A stretch of DNA of 64,000 nucleotides from Paramecium octaurelia (taxonomy: Eukaryota; Ciliophora; Oligohymenophorea; Peniculida; Parameciidae). The position numbers and the translations under genes are program-made. Shown here piece by piece: positions 1 through 13,100 of this stretch. Each line of letters begins with the position of its first letter. The first letter of the stretch is position 1. The DNA is taken from positions 186,001 to 250,000 of the forward strand of contig CAJJDP010000013.1 in assembly GCA_905182995.1 (NCBI GenBank). Direction: 5' to 3'. The notes beneath the pieces were generated by a model. It was not told the DNA's origin. It was given only the letters and a program-made list of their open reading frames with translations, and ran no database searches.

Positions 1-272
1 AAAGAGTAAGTTAATTATAAAAAAAGAAAACGAAAAATATATTTGATTGTGAGCATTTTCTCTAATGCTTACTACTATGTTGTTTTAAAATCAGTCATTA
101 ATTTTAAGTGATAACTTCATAAATCTTAATAGTATTAGGTACATAAACAAAAAGACATAAGTGAATTGAAGTTTTTTATTCTTATTTTTATGTGATATGA
201 TAAATACTAGAATAATTTAAAAAATAGCATCAAAATAATTTTTATTCAGATTGAAATTAAGCATAAAATAGT

Positions 273-2376
273 ATGATTGAAGATAAATCGAAAATTCAAA
301 AGAGAGTTCAAAAATATTCTTACTTTCTTAATGACATCCTAGGGGAGGGCTATTCATCATCAGTTTACAAGGGCATTAATTTTATAACCAATTAAGTCGT
401 TGCTATAAAGGTTATAAATTTTTCCACTCTAACAACTCCTATTTCCTAAACTCTTTTGAAAAATGAGATCGCTATTTTAAAACAATTGGATCACGAGAAT
501 TTAATGAAAGTTTATGAAATTTTTGAGACGAAAAACAACACTTATATTATATGTGAATACTGCAATGACGGTGACCTTGCCAATATACTAGAAAAAAGCA
601 ATTTTACTTAAGCAGAAATTATGAATATTTTTGTTCAAATAGCAAAGGGTGTCAAGGCTCTTCATGACCAAAGTAAATCCTTGTACATTATCATTTATAG
701 AAATTATCCACAGAGATATAAAACCAGCCAATATATTGAGATCTAATGGAATTTACAAGCTTTCTGATTTTGGTTTTGCCATTGTTGAAAATGATTTTGA
801 GAGTATAATAAAAAGATTTAGTGTTGGAACTCCAGTTTATATGGCACCTGAGACAGTTCAGTCAAACTCTTATTCTGAGAAATCAGATATTTGGTCTTTG
901 GGTGTAGTTCTTTACTTAATGGTATATAAGGAAATTCCTTACAATCTCAAGAAGGATGGAGATTTAAATGGAAAGCAATAACAAATACATGCTAAAATTA
1001 TGAATGACAAATCCTTAACGAAGAAAATCTAGAATGTTCTCGTAGGCATGTTGGAGTTGGATTAACAAAAAAGAATGAATATAGACAGAATTCTGTCAAT
1101 TCTGAATGAATAGAAAAAATTGAAATGCTATAATTCTCATCAGAATATTCCATTCAAAGTCTTACGTAGAGCAACTGGATACGATTCAAACTTACTTGAT
1201 GGTTCTAATAATGATAGTTATGGAAATTCACAAAAAGTATTAAAAACTTAACCAGATGAGTTGGAGAACATAGATGAAAAAACGGAACCAATATCATTTT
1301 GCAATCATCATAAATAGCATACATTTGAAGTGAATAACCCATAACAAAATAAACCGTCTAACAATGATGGTTAAGAAACTAAATTTGACTCTTCTCCTAT
1401 AATAACTAAAGAAAAATAAAAAAAGTAAATTCGAATCAATATTCCGACAATTTAGTCTAACTATATAATAAAGTTGAATTCTAATTAAAATCAATTACCA
1501 TCTGAACATAGTGATACACGTCAACACAGTAATCCTAATAGTACCAATGATACCATAAAAAATAATCAGTTTTCAAATTGCTAATCTTAAAATCAGATCA
1601 ATTCGAATTCTCCATTGCTTGATCCAAAAATAACTGAAACACTAACAAGTAGAAAATAAGGAGTTTCTCCTATAAATATCAATTAATCTCTCAGAAATTT
1701 AATTGTTTCTCCATTAAGATAAAGAAAGGGTCCTACGACAACATGTTCACTATCAGATTTTAAGAATTTACAAATAAAAGCTAATTAAATACAACCTAAA
1801 AGAAGTGATTTTACTAAATAAAGAGCAAAGACTGATCTATCCATTAATAACTTATCAGATATAGATAAGAAGAAATAGGAAAATGAAAAAGAAAAAGAAA
1901 AGGAAGTTCCTGCCATTGAGTCATTATCTGCTACTATTAAACCAACATATAAATTTCTACTATTTTTGAATTCAGTATTGAAAAAGTTTGACTCAATAAA
2001 TACTGAAGATAAATAAAAATGTTATTTCTTATTAAGAAAGCTATTAGCAGTAAAAGCATGTGCAATAAAAAATTATTGTCCTACTTAAATCTAAGTAGAA
2101 TTATAAAGCTAGATTGACAGCTTTGAATAATATTTTGAAAAGGTTAGACCTGTATTTTACAATAATCATGATAGAAAGTTTAGTTAATACTTTAATAATA
2201 ATTTGGAGTAATTTACAAAAGGATTTTCATAATAATTATATAATTACATACAAATAGTGAATCAGTAGTTATTATCGAAAGAACTATTAATAATTTAAGA
2301 AGTAATCAACGAAAACTTAAAGTAATTCAATGATCCTATTTTATTTGCTAGAAGATGGGAGAATTATCAATAATGA
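273..2376 (+). CDS. Ser/Thr protein kinase, ULK/Atg1-like
   Basis: Predicted 691-residue kinase that phosphorylates Ser/Thr on proteins. One 28-nt intron (673-700) joins CHDQ-type helix sequence to the catalytic loop. Seen: glycine loop LGEGYSSSVYKG, VAIKVI with the ATP lysine, HRDIKPANIL near residue 136, DFGFA near 153 and GTPVYMAPE near 180, so it looks catalytically complete. The domain order and loop style resemble ULK/Atg1-type kinases, a call I make from motif style only. The C-terminal 400 residues are low complexity, rich in Asn, Gln (mostly TAA/TAG) and Ser, with a helical end; many ULK-type kinases have such disordered tails. The start is the first ATG of the open frame. Transcribed toward the SERINC gene (convergent, 127 bp apart). 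Substrates and role in autophagy cannot be told from sequence. Confidence 0.85.
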
Positions 2377-2503
2377 GTTTTTCTTAGTGTATAGTTTTAA
2401 ATATATTTCTATAATTAAATTTCATTTATGATTTATAAATTAAAGAAATTATTTAATTTGATCCCATCTTAATAAAATTAATTAAATTCTTATTAATATT
2501 AAA

Positions 2504-3873
2504 TCAACTGAAATCTCTGTCAGGAAAGATATGTGGTGCAATCAATGTCCAAATATAGAGTAAGGCAGCTAACCAAGAAGTGATCATTTTGACCTAAGTT
2601 ATGAAATTAATTGATACCCAATAAGCTAGTTTATTTGGCTAATATGCTTCAAAAGAATTCTCTTCAAAGTCTGGTTCACTCCAATTTGTCAGCAGAATCA
2701 TCATATAAATAATAGTTATAAACATAATAGCATGGAAGATTAGATATTGGTTTGTAGTGTAAGGCAACATTTCTGCTTATTTTACTATGGCTTTGGCTTC
2801 TTCTAGTTTTTGTTGTTACTGTAATAATTATTGTTCTTCATCCTAATTGCCTTCTGTTTAATTAGCTTCTCTTTATTGGTTTTCGAGTTTCTCATCCTTA
2901 GATTCTAATTAAACAATATTAGTTGCAGATGAATTTGAAGTTCCAAAAGTTAAATACAAGAGAGAGACAACGGTTAATAGTATGCCTACAACTATTTCGA
3001 CTATTCTGGTTCCTTCTGATTTAGATAATGTATTGCATTCACTATCAGGCCATGAGGATTAAGCCTAATATGCTTGAAACACTATATAAATGGCCATGGC
3101 TCCTGATGTAAGTAAGGATCCTTATGGATTCCATCCTAATAATTAAACGCCAGTGGCTCCAACAATTAAGAGAATCGTAAAGACGTTCATAAAAATGTTT
3201 GTTCCACATCCAGAGAACCAAATAAAGTTAAAGATATTCAATGTCAATGCTCCTCCATATAAAATAGCAGTGGTGATGATTAAGATGTACTTCATGTATT
3301 CTCCTCCGTTATCATATATGCTAATCCAACTTTGACCCCACAGATAAAACACATCAATCAACATGATTATTTAAAATATCATAAAGAGTCCGCTTATTAC
3401 AATTGCAAAATACACATATCCTTTAAAAAAAGAATTGTTTATAAATAGAGTTCCAAAGAAGAATACCGCAATGAATCTAATGTTATAGGAATATAGAAAT
3501 ACAAAAATTTGAGGGGCCATAAACCCTCATTTGCCACTTTGGCCATCTCTCCTCTAATCAACATGAAGATCATTAAAAATATGTACATCCACATTAATAC
3601 AAAACAAATCCTATATATGCTTGACACTCCTAAACATGATGAACTATCATCTGAGGGGCAGGAGATAAAAGATAGATAGTTATCAAACAAACCTTATAAG
3701 AAAAAGCAAAATATCATCGTAACAAAGATTGTGGTATAATTTAGTAATATGTAAGCCAACTTAATCTATTCTTTAAAAGTTGAACCACAACAAATCTTGC
3801 AACAACAGCATAATGACTTACAACAAGCCATTCCTGTACAACACAAAACATCCATCGTAGCAGTGAGACACAT
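2504..3873 (-). CDS. SERINC (serine incorporator / TDE1) family membrane protein
   Basis: 447 residues, close to the usual 450-470 of the family; one 26-nt intron at 3477-3502. The N-terminus carries the cysteine-rich start typical of SERINC (CCKSLCCCCKICCG), followed by about ten hydrophobic helices; conserved-looking pieces include YRICFVLMWMYIF, NEGLWPLKFL, LIDVFYLWGQSW and the C-terminal FPDRDFS end. A charged Glu/Gln-rich loop lies between later helices. SERINC proteins are polytopic membrane proteins linked to lipid scrambling and serine-derived lipid metabolism; which of these applies in a ciliate is unknown. The intron is needed: without it the frame closes before the LIDVFYLWGQSW segment. 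Head-to-head with the TLDc gene across a 337-bp gap. Confidence 0.9.
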
Positions 3874-4210
3874 TAATCTATAAAAATTATAAAATATTAT
3901 ATATTGTCTAAATATTCCATATAAAAATGTAGCAAAAATTTAAAACTATGATTTATTAATTCATATTTTGAATTAATTCTTAGTGTTTCAAACCATATTA
4001 ATATAGACTGAACTTTTGTATTAAGTCTGTATGAGTAGGAAATAAATTAAATAATTCTTCACGATTTTATTACTCAAATCTTTTTTAATCCCTTCTGCTT
4101 TTGGTATTTATTTCAAACATTTTTAATGTATATCCATTAAGTAAAGGCAATTGGGTTTGTTAAATAAAATTTAGATATTTTATTTATATATATATATAAT
4201 TTTATATAAA
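3874..4210. other. intergenic, divergent promoter region
   Basis: 337 bp between two divergently transcribed genes (SERINC and TLDc). Very AT-rich with a short TA run just upstream of the TLDc start. No open frame, RNA gene or repeat that I can support. It presumably holds both promoters. Confidence 0.5.
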
Positions 4211-5728
4211 ATGGGGAATTGTGTAGCGAGTCGCAAGGATCCAGTACCATTGGCTTTTGATTAAGCAGAATATTAAGCACTTAATAATCAATTCCACTAT
4301 TATTGTGAATTAAGTAGCCAGTAATTTATAAGCATATTTAAGAACACGAGATGCTAAGGGGTTGAACTAAAAATCATTCGAAGATATATTCTGTGAAAAT
4401 CCATCTTTTGGAATTAAGTTATTCAAATTTTTAGAGTCATATTCCGGATCACAAGGACTGATTAAGAAAGAGCCTTTGTTTGAATTTTGTAATATACTTT
4501 CTAATAAAAAGTGGAATTATTGGTCAAGGATGTTCAAACTACTATTCCTACGTTTAAGAACCTAGAGAGATTTGAACTCATGTCCTTGATTTCATTATAA
4601 GATTCTAAGTTTTTAGCAACCAAAGAAGAATTAGCTGAATTATAATTGACATATTTAGACACCATTGGAGTCATTAAAGTAATACAGTCTTATAATTAAG
4701 GATTTAATTAAAATGCATTAAATAGGTAAAAAAGTAGTTTCTACCAATGAGAGATACATTAAAACTTTGGTTGATATGCTCTATAGTAAAATTCCAACAT
4801 ATTCTATTAGAAACTGAAGCTGGTTCCTTGTCTTGGGTTAATTTGGTGGAATTTGTGACTAAATAAATGCCTGGAACCAAGGAAACTATTAAACTCTATT
4901 TTTAGGCAAAATTCATGGGAAAATAAATTAATGTAATAATTATATAAAAATACTCATAGAATTTTATTCCTGTCATTAATACACCATCCTATTTCTTGAC
5001 AGATGAATTATATTTCCAATTATTATTGAGCACTAATTCAATCTTAAAAAATTGTTCATAATTGACTTTACTTTATTCCAATATTGCTCATTAGGGTGGG
5101 TTTAATTAAATGATTCAGGCTATGAAAGGTAGTCTATTAGCATTTATATAATTTAGATAGTAAATTACCCACATTAATATTGGTTTAACATGAAGAAATC
5201 TATGATTAAAAAGTTAAATTATAGAATTTTGGCGCAATTACTAATTTGAAATGGTATGACACTTAGTAGTACTTTGGAACTAAAGATGATTGTATTTTTA
5301 GTCTCTATCCTTATTATAAGATATTTAAATCAAAAAAAGGAGAAGAAAATTATTGTTATTTAGATTCCTAAAAGGGTTTTGGATTTGGAGGTAAGAATGC
5401 CGAAGGATTCAGAATTTGGATTGATAAAAACATTGAAAATTCATATTGTAACCAGTTTGATGACACTTATGAGAATGGCCCTATCGTACTTCCCTATGTT
5501 AAGAAGCTCAAAATCAAAATTATTGAAATTTGGGCAATCTAACACCCAGCTGAGGATTTAGATGATAACGCAGAAGTCATTGTAGACTTAAAGGATCCTC
5601 TCCTTTAATAACCTGATGAAGTATAATTTCCAGATTCCAATGCAGATTACTATTGGGTTAGTTAAGATCAAAAAATTGAAGAAAAGAATTCTGGGTATTA
5701 CTGGGAAGTATAGGATGAGGCAAAATGA
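4211..5728 (+). CDS. TLDc-domain protein with N-terminal MGNC
   Basis: 465 residues with five introns (4321-4342, 4489-4511, 4679-4700, 4786-4810, 5129-5156). A further in-frame 27-nt stretch at 4933-4959 has perfect GT...AG ends and may also be spliced, giving 456 residues. The C-terminal half is a TLDc domain: SKLPTLILVQHEEIYD, the GFGFGG turn, ENGPIVLP and the IEIWAI end strand. TLDc proteins are linked to oxidative stress protection and V-ATPase regulation. The start MGNCVAS has glycine at position 2 followed by cysteine, the pattern of N-myristoylated and palmitoylated proteins, so membrane attachment is likely (inference). The front half is helical and unassigned; many TLDc proteins carry EF-hand or TBC-like regions there, but I see no clear one. 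Confidence 0.85.
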
Positions 5729-6245
5729 TTAGTAATAAAAAATATTAATACATTTTGAAATATATTTCTTGAGAACTATTAAGTCTCCATTTGATAAATG
5801 AATGGAAGATAATAATTGTTAAAATTTATTACAATTTTGAATTATTATTAATTTAGTCTATTCTTTTTACACCAACATTCTTTAATTAATCAAATAACTA
5901 TTATTATTATTCTTTGAATGGTAGAATTATAATTCATAATGATGTTAAAGGTTATCAATGTGATAATTTAGGATTGATGCGTCATTAATAAAGAAAAAAA
6001 ATATTTGAAATGAAATGATTGCTAATTAATTTATTAAAATTTAAGTGATTAATTATTCTCATCGAAAGTGTTGAATTAAATATCATTTTTGAAACAAGAT
6101 TCTAAAAATAATTAGAATGAGAATTCAGATTTAACCAATAAAATTTTAAAGTGTGAATATCAAAAATAATTCTATAAAAGTACTTATTATAATAAAATAG
6201 CATTCAGAATTAAAAATTATCATTACAATAAGAATAAATTGCCTT
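5729..6245. other. intergenic, nothing recognised
   Basis: 517 bp between the 3' ends of two convergent genes (TLDc and the coiled-coil gene). All frames contain frequent TGA. The sequence is AT-rich with runs of ATT. No gene, RNA or repeat is supported. Confidence 0.5.
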
Positions 6246-6899
6246 TCATTTATTGCAATCTAGTAAAGAGAGTTCATAGATAATGTTTTGAGTAGTTGAT
6301 TATAATGAATTTATTAAAGTGCTGCTTTCGTCATATAGATCCTTTTAAATTTAGTTCCATTGATCGTCTGCTTAATTTAATTCTTCTAAAATGTTTGCTA
6401 AGTTAGTGTTTTCAGATTCAAATTGTTGACACTTCTTTATAGAATTCGCAAGTTTTTCTACAGGGTATGTTTTAAATTCTGTCATGGGTATTTTCAAAAC
6501 TTTCTCAGCTTAGTGAAGACGATATTTAAGATCAGATACCTCGTAATTTTGTTTTTCGTTAATAAGTTACTCTAGAGAATCCAATGCCATACGAGTTGGT
6601 TTATTTATTTCAATCTAATTCAGGTATATGTTCTTAACTTCATTTATGGATTAAATCAATTGCTTTGCTTTTGTTTATTAGAGTTTTTTTTCTAAGTAAT
6701 TGATTTATTCAAGTAATGCATTTTTTTCTTATTAATGAATTTTATCTATTTCATCAATGATTTTCATCAACTATGTGTTTGAAAATTCCACTTAAACAGA
6801 TGCATCCTAGATATTTTTTATTTAATAAGGATTTCTTTTCGTTGAAGTTATTTCGCTCCTATATTATTCAGATGAATTATGATTTATTTGATTAATCAT
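6246..6899 (-). CDS. coiled-coil protein, function unknown
   Basis: Uninterrupted 217-residue frame under the ciliate code, ending in TGA. Most of it is predicted helix with heptad-like hydrophobic spacing (for example MKIIDEIDKIHQQEKNALLE and INYLEKKLQQ). Gln is encoded largely by TAA/TAG, as in neighbouring genes. The start is the first ATG of the frame; the ORF is intronless. No enzyme or binding motif is visible. It could be a cytoskeletal or basal-body component, but nothing shows this. Long stretches without gene lie on both sides. Confidence 0.65.
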
Positions 6900-7748
6900 A
6901 AATTTTATTATATTTTAGAAATGCAATTCAGAACAAAGTCAAGTACGATTCGTAATATAAATCATATTTTACAATACTTCATTTGAAATATTAAATTTAA
7001 TGTAATTGTTACAATTCTCCCAGGATTTCATAATGGTTTTAATATTATTTCATGTATTTGATTAAATGTAGATAAAATTGATTGTTAAAATGTTATTAGC
7101 ATTTAGCTATAATAAATACTATAAAAAAAATAAAGAAGTCTAATAAAAATATTTTGATTGATAATTATCTTAAATACATTTTTTTGATTTTTCTTAATTC
7201 TCAAAATAAATGTACTTCATTATCATAAAGTATTTAGTATCATCCAAAATCTTATATCACCTTATAGAAAACAAATCTATATAGTCAAATATAATTAGTG
7301 AAAATATTTTTTAATTCTTTACTTAGATTATTAATATTAATATATCTAAAGCATTGAATGATAGTTTAAATAGAAAAGTATCTAAGTTGAACAAAGATTG
7401 CTTAAAATAATTTTTGCTAATTATTGTTACAAGGAATCGAGAGGTGCATTGGAGAGGGATGAAATTGCACTTTCAAATGGATGTAATTTAAAGGCAAATC
7501 AAATATTTTTCAATTAAAAATATATTAAATTTTAGGGTAAATTTAAATATTCTAAAAGATGAAAATGGAGAAATAATTTGTTTGAATGAAACAAAATATA
7601 TAAAGTTGAGACTAAAATTCTTATTTGGTTTGATATTTGGCGTGAAATGATTTTATGTATTACTTACTCATGAAATGCTTAATTTATAAGGTTGAATATG
7701 TGCAATATAAGATTAATTCATAATAATTGAAATTATAGAAATTAAAAC
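6900..7748. other. intergenic, nothing recognised
   Basis: 849 bp between the coiled-coil gene and the CDPK gene (divergent). It is one of the longest gaps in the window. TGA is frequent in all frames and I found no tRNA boxes, repeats or extended open frame. The last part should include the CDPK promoter. Confidence 0.5.
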
Positions 7749-9588
7749 ATGGGTGCAACTTGTTGTAAATCAAATTTACAGACCTAAGATGGTACACCTT
7801 AAGAATAATATTTGTTATAGAACTATCTGTGCAATCAGCAGCTTTTGGCGAGAATGAACAGGGTTCTTAAAAAAGAGTAGTTAAACAATCTACTGCTAAC
7901 AAACGTCAAGCATATACGCCAGCTTAGACTTTTGGTTTAGGATTGAAACAAAACCTGTCTGAGGAAGGGAAAGAAGTTTATGAGGAGCCAAAGAAGGCTT
8001 CTATGGTAGTGTCAAAGGAGTTAGAATAATTGTTGGAGAGGTAGAATTCGGACACAGACAGAAAGAAGATATTGGAGTAGCAATCTGCATAGAGTATGAT
8101 GTTGGTGATAACATTAGAAAAAGAGCATAAATTGAATGTGAACATAGACATCTTTGTATAATTGAAGAAGGGTTAAATCTCCGATCATTATGTAACTGGA
8201 TAAGTATTGGGAGAGGGAGCTTTTGGTAAAGTGTGGAAGGTCACACACAAAAAGACTAAGTTGGATAGAGCGATGAAGCAACTCAAGAAAAGCTCAATTT
8301 TAAAGGAGGATAAAGAGAAATTGTTTTCTGAAATGAATATATTGAAGAATTTGGACCATCCAAATATTGTAAAATTGTATGAATTATTCGAAGATGATAA
8401 AAATTACTATTTGGTTACCGAGTAAGTACTAAATTGATTGAGGATAGGTATTGTTCTGGTGGAGAATTATTTGATCGTATTAAGAAATTGAACTTTTTCA
8501 GTGAAAAAAAAGCAGCAGAATTAATGAGATAAATCCTTAGTGCTGTTTGGTATTGTCATAATCAAAAGATTGTGCATAGAGACTTGAAACCAGAGAATTT
8601 ATTGTTTGTGTCTGATTCACAGGATGCTGACTTAAAAGTGATAGATTTTGGGACGTCCCGTAAATTCGAAACAGGCAAAAGGATGACAAAAAGATTAGGA
8701 ACTCCCTATTATATTGCTCCTGAAGTGTTGTTGGAGAATTATAATGAGAAATGTGATGTTTGGTCTTGCGGTATCATTCTTTATATATTGCTCTGTGGGT
8801 ATCCTCCATTTTCAGGTAGAAGTGAATCAGATATTTTGAAAAGAGTGAAGGCAGCACAATTAAAGTTCGATCCCGAAGATTGGGCTCATATTAGTGCAGA
8901 TGCTTAAAATCTTATCAAAAATATGTTGAATCCCAATCCTGCCAAAAGATTAAGTGCTGAAGAAGCATATAATGATAAATGGATTTAAAACAACGCTCCT
9001 TCTAATCAAGTCAATCAAAAAGCCTTATAGAATCTACAGCAATTTCATGCAAAGAGCAAATTTAAATAGGCAGTTCTGACTTTTATGGCCACTCAAATTA
9101 TCACTCAATAAGAGTAGGATGAATTGAATAAGACCTTTTAGGCTATTGACAAAAATGGAGATGGGAAACTCTCAAGACAGGAATTAATTGATGGTTACAC
9201 TTTAGTTACCAATAATAAAGAATTGGCTACTCAATAGGTTGATCGCATCATGGAATTAGTAGACATTAATAGATCCGGAGAAGTGGATTTTACAGGTAAT
9301 CATTGTTACACATTTATTTATAATAGAATTCTTAATTGCAGCTATGAATTAGGAGAAGTTCTTGTCTGTTCAAAAGATGGAATAGGCCTTTAAGGTCATT
9401 GATTTGGACGGGGACAACTATATCTCCAAAGCAGAGTTATAGAATGTTATGGGGGATGTCGATGATGAGGTATTTAGATGTAATTTAATGAGATTTGGAT
9501 ACAAATACTTAAGGAATGTGATAGTGATAATGATGGTAAAATATCGTTGGAAGAATTTTCAACCTTATTACAATCCAAAGTGTTATGA
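7749..9588 (+). CDS. calcium-dependent protein kinase (CDPK) with four EF-hands
   Basis: 576 residues, four introns (7792-7820, 8422-8447, 9296-9326, 9470-9492). Order: MGATCC N-terminus (Gly2 and two Cys, the myristoyl/palmitoyl pattern), about 140 residues of linker, kinase domain from the glycine loop LGEGAFGKV (near 144) through HRDLKPEN (near 258), DFGTSR and APE, then an autoinhibitory/junction helix and four calcium loops: DKNGDGKLSRQEL (449), DINRSGEVDFTEF (487), DLDGDNYISKAEL (523) and DSDNDGKISLEEF (555). All four keep acidic residues at the first and twelfth loop positions. CDPKs are opened by calcium binding to the EF-hand module, which releases the kinase. In ciliates they are plausible transducers for calcium signals in ciliary or exocytosis control (inference). 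Complete, no missing catalytic residue seen. Confidence 0.95.
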
Positions 9589-9647
9589 TTTGTAGAGATT
9601 GCTTAATATTAATTTTATTATTATCTTTATTATAATGATAATGCATT

Positions 9648-9962
9648 TCATTTCCTTTTTCTTGGTTCGGGAACTGTGGGATTGAGATCAGCCAATTTTT
9701 GTTTGATATAAATCTTTCTTAGTGATTCAGCATTCTCATAAGGTGATGATCTTTCAGGACATTCCAAAAAGAACCAAAGAATCTTAAATAAATTTAATTC
9801 ATACATTTTCCACTTTGCACACTCTTTTTGGAAGGTCATCTTTCACACTCTTCTCTTTCAGGCAAGAGACAAAGTTTTTCTCCAACCAATTGCATTCGTT
9901 TCTATGTTGTTAGTATATTAATATTACACATCATTAAGTGGTGGACGATATTTGACTTCCAT
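9648..9962 (-). CDS. small CX9C/CHCH-like protein
   Basis: 88 residues assembled from three short exons (introns 9783-9804 and 9902-9927). It contains CNWLEKNFVSC, a CX9C pair, and then CKVENILWFFLEC, a CX11C pair, with charged helices around them and a lysine/arginine-rich end PEPRKRK. Twin CX9C proteins of the CHCH fold are usually imported into the mitochondrial intermembrane space and oxidised there; the second pair here has two extra residues, so family membership is uncertain. Both introns are required to keep the frame open. It is convergent with the CDPK gene, 59 bp away. Confidence 0.6.
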
Positions 9963-10189
9963 GATATTTATATTAATATTAATTAAAATCAATCAAATTA
10001 ACATATAAATCTATTTTATCAATTCACTTTTCAACATTCCTATGAATCAGTGTTTCTCTACATTTAGTTAAAATAGATAGCACTAGAGTACTCAAGATTA
10101 TTATCAAATTGAAGAAATATTGATTGTATTAATCCTCAAGTGCACGTACTAAAACTACTATATACATACATGTTAATTAATTAATTAAA

Positions 10190-13100
10190 TCACAAATTCA
10201 GGAAAGAAGCATGGATGAAGTTATTTCTGTATATTAAACTAATTCTCCGACCTGCCTCATAAGGATTCAGTGTCAATAACTGTCTTATATAGGGGATCTT
10301 CAACTCCACTTAAATTATGTCCAGTTTTCGAGTCATTTGGTTCTGGTTACTGTAGATGCAAATGTGAAACACATCATTATTGAAATATATAGCCATAAAC
10401 AACATTTTATGTTTCATAAATGCACCCTTATAAAGTAATTGATATTTTATGAATTAACTATCATTATTTTTGTTTAGTTTCATAATTTCTTAATTGCTTG
10501 GCAATATCTTAAATTTCAAGTAATCCTCCATTATTTAGTTGCATTATTTTTAAATTTAGACTTGCTTTCCCCTTATGGTTAAAGGGATGTCTACACTTTT
10601 ACAAGTATCATACTCATAAATTCTTAATCTAACAGGTTGCCAACGAAATGATTGTTGAATTTCTTGACATGGTATATAACATAAAAAATTGCATGTTCTA
10701 TCGTTTGAATAAACTAGTTCATTCAATGTTGTTTTGAATGTATTTAAACTTATTTAATTTTTATTGACACTCATCTGCTTTAAGATTTCTAGCCATATCT
10801 TCTTCTCAAATATGCTTTTTTGGTTTCTTAATAATAAAGTATCAAACAGCCAGCACTCTCTATTTTGAATTACTTCAAAGGAATTTTCTTACACATTATC
10901 CAACTGCAGAGTAGATTATCTCAATACATTATTAATACTCGATAGACTTGATGTGGCAGATCTCTTGTAACCTTTTTTAGTATCATTAATTTATTGAATA
11001 TACATTTGAGTTCTATTCCTAAACGTCTCAGGTGCTTTTATTATTAGAGAATGTATTTTTGAAATCTCATTAAATTTCCAATTCCTAAAGAACTATTCCA
11101 TTACTTCTTTAGGTTATTCTGGAAAGATGGAATCCAAAAAGTATTTATTCATTATTACAAAATCGGATCTGTGTATTGTGTAATAGAATCTTCTACAATT
11201 GCTCTAATTATAAAAGTATACCTGAAAATAGTTCTTTATTAGTGTTACTGTTATAATAAAATAGTTTTTATCTATTTTCTTGATCTACTTATAAATAACT
11301 CTTGAATATAATTTCTATCCAATTAAAATGTTATTATCGCTAAATTAATTCCCTAATAGATATTATTTTCGAATTTGATTTTGAGTAATAGGCACTAATT
11401 CTAATCTTGAATATGTCAAAGTTGTTTTTAAAATGAAGTATTTACACAATTAATTCATAGTTTTAATGATATCTTCGTCAAAAACTTTATAAAGAAATAT
11501 ATGGATCTTGCTTTTATTTCCTACTGGCATTACTTTAATTAATAGCATTTCTTAAAATACAGTTCCAGTAACAAAAACATATCCTATGTCTTATATCTTA
11601 CTTTAAATAAAATACTATTTCGTATTCACTAGTTTATCTTAAATTAGCAAAAATCGAACATCTTTAGATATTGATTATCTACTGTTATTTTATAATAACT
11701 TCCATCCTGTTAATGTTTTCTTCATCATCGTCTTATAACTAAAGAGGAAGTCTCTCATTCTTCCGTCAATCTATGAAATATGAAACCAATTCTCAGTCTA
11801 TTAAGAATTCAAGCAGATGATATGTTTTCTATGATTATTTTAATACATGAATAATTGGGCTCTCGCAGTATTATTTCTAATATCCTAATGCAATCTATTA
11901 ATATCTGACTAAATGTGCAATTTAACCTTTATGAATTTGTAATTATATTGAGTTTATTTAACTAAAAAAAGAGAATTGAAATGAGGAAATAATGTGATAT
12001 CCTTCCCAGTGATTGTATTTTCATTTGTTCTTGCAATATGCTTGTTCATATCTTCATGAGACAGAATCAATCTAATCGGAAATTTTGGTTTCCTAAGTTC
12101 ATCAGGTTCTGCCAACATCAGTTTGCCATCTACAAGTCTCAGGAGTTTACAATTTCTTAAATGAACATCATTGTATACAAATGAATTAGTATTGATGACT
12201 CCAAGCAGGAATATAATATCTATTAAGGGATCTCTTTTGTGTTCCTCTATTAGATCGAGGCTTTCACTATTCTGACTTTAACTGTCTTAAGACATTTCAT
12301 TCAATTCTTCCTCTATAAATTGAATTGATTCCTTAGCAAAATATAGTTTCTTATTCTATCTAAATAACTTTAGATCCTTTTTGGTAGATGAATCGTCTGC
12401 TTCATCTTTTTTTAATTGGATCTTGCAATTTACAATTTCTAATTTTGACTTTAACACTTCTTGTAACCTAATTATATCTATAATGTATCCAGTTCTTCCA
12501 ACAGAATAGTTGATTAAATCCTTCAATTGTATATCCAACTCATCTTCCCATTTGTCCTTACAAAAGATTTATTCCAACTTTAACTTATTAGTCAGAGTCA
12601 AAAAGTAGTATTATTTGTCAATTTTAATAATTTAAGTTTAAATTAAGTAATTATCTGAATGTATGGGTTTATATTGCAGTTTATTGGATTTAACATTAGG
12701 CAATTCATTTTTAAAGTAGTAATGGGATTCAATTTAGTATTTTTACATAATTTAGATAGAGGTAGGAATGTAATTGAGAGGAGGTACATTTAATTTGAAT
12801 TCAGGAAAGTATCTTTTGAGATAATCCTGAGTTTCGAGTGAAAATATCTCAGTCAATTCTGCTTAAGTATCTTATTGTTGATATGAAATTCTAGCATTTG
12901 CTTTTAATGATTACTATTATTTATATTTAGAGTGAGGAGAATCATTAGAATTCTATCTAGATATTTTATCATTTTCTTTAATAGAGTCCTTGTTTTTGAT
13001 ACTTTTAACAGGTGATGCAGACCTATTCTCTTCAAATTATGGAGTATTGCTATCATTCATAACACTCTATTAACTATCATCAGCAATGAAAAGATGTTTA

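Noticed and set aside
1..272. Tail of an upstream gene at the left edge
   Set aside because: One frame is open for about 37 codons from base 1 but shows no conserved sequence and could be chance.
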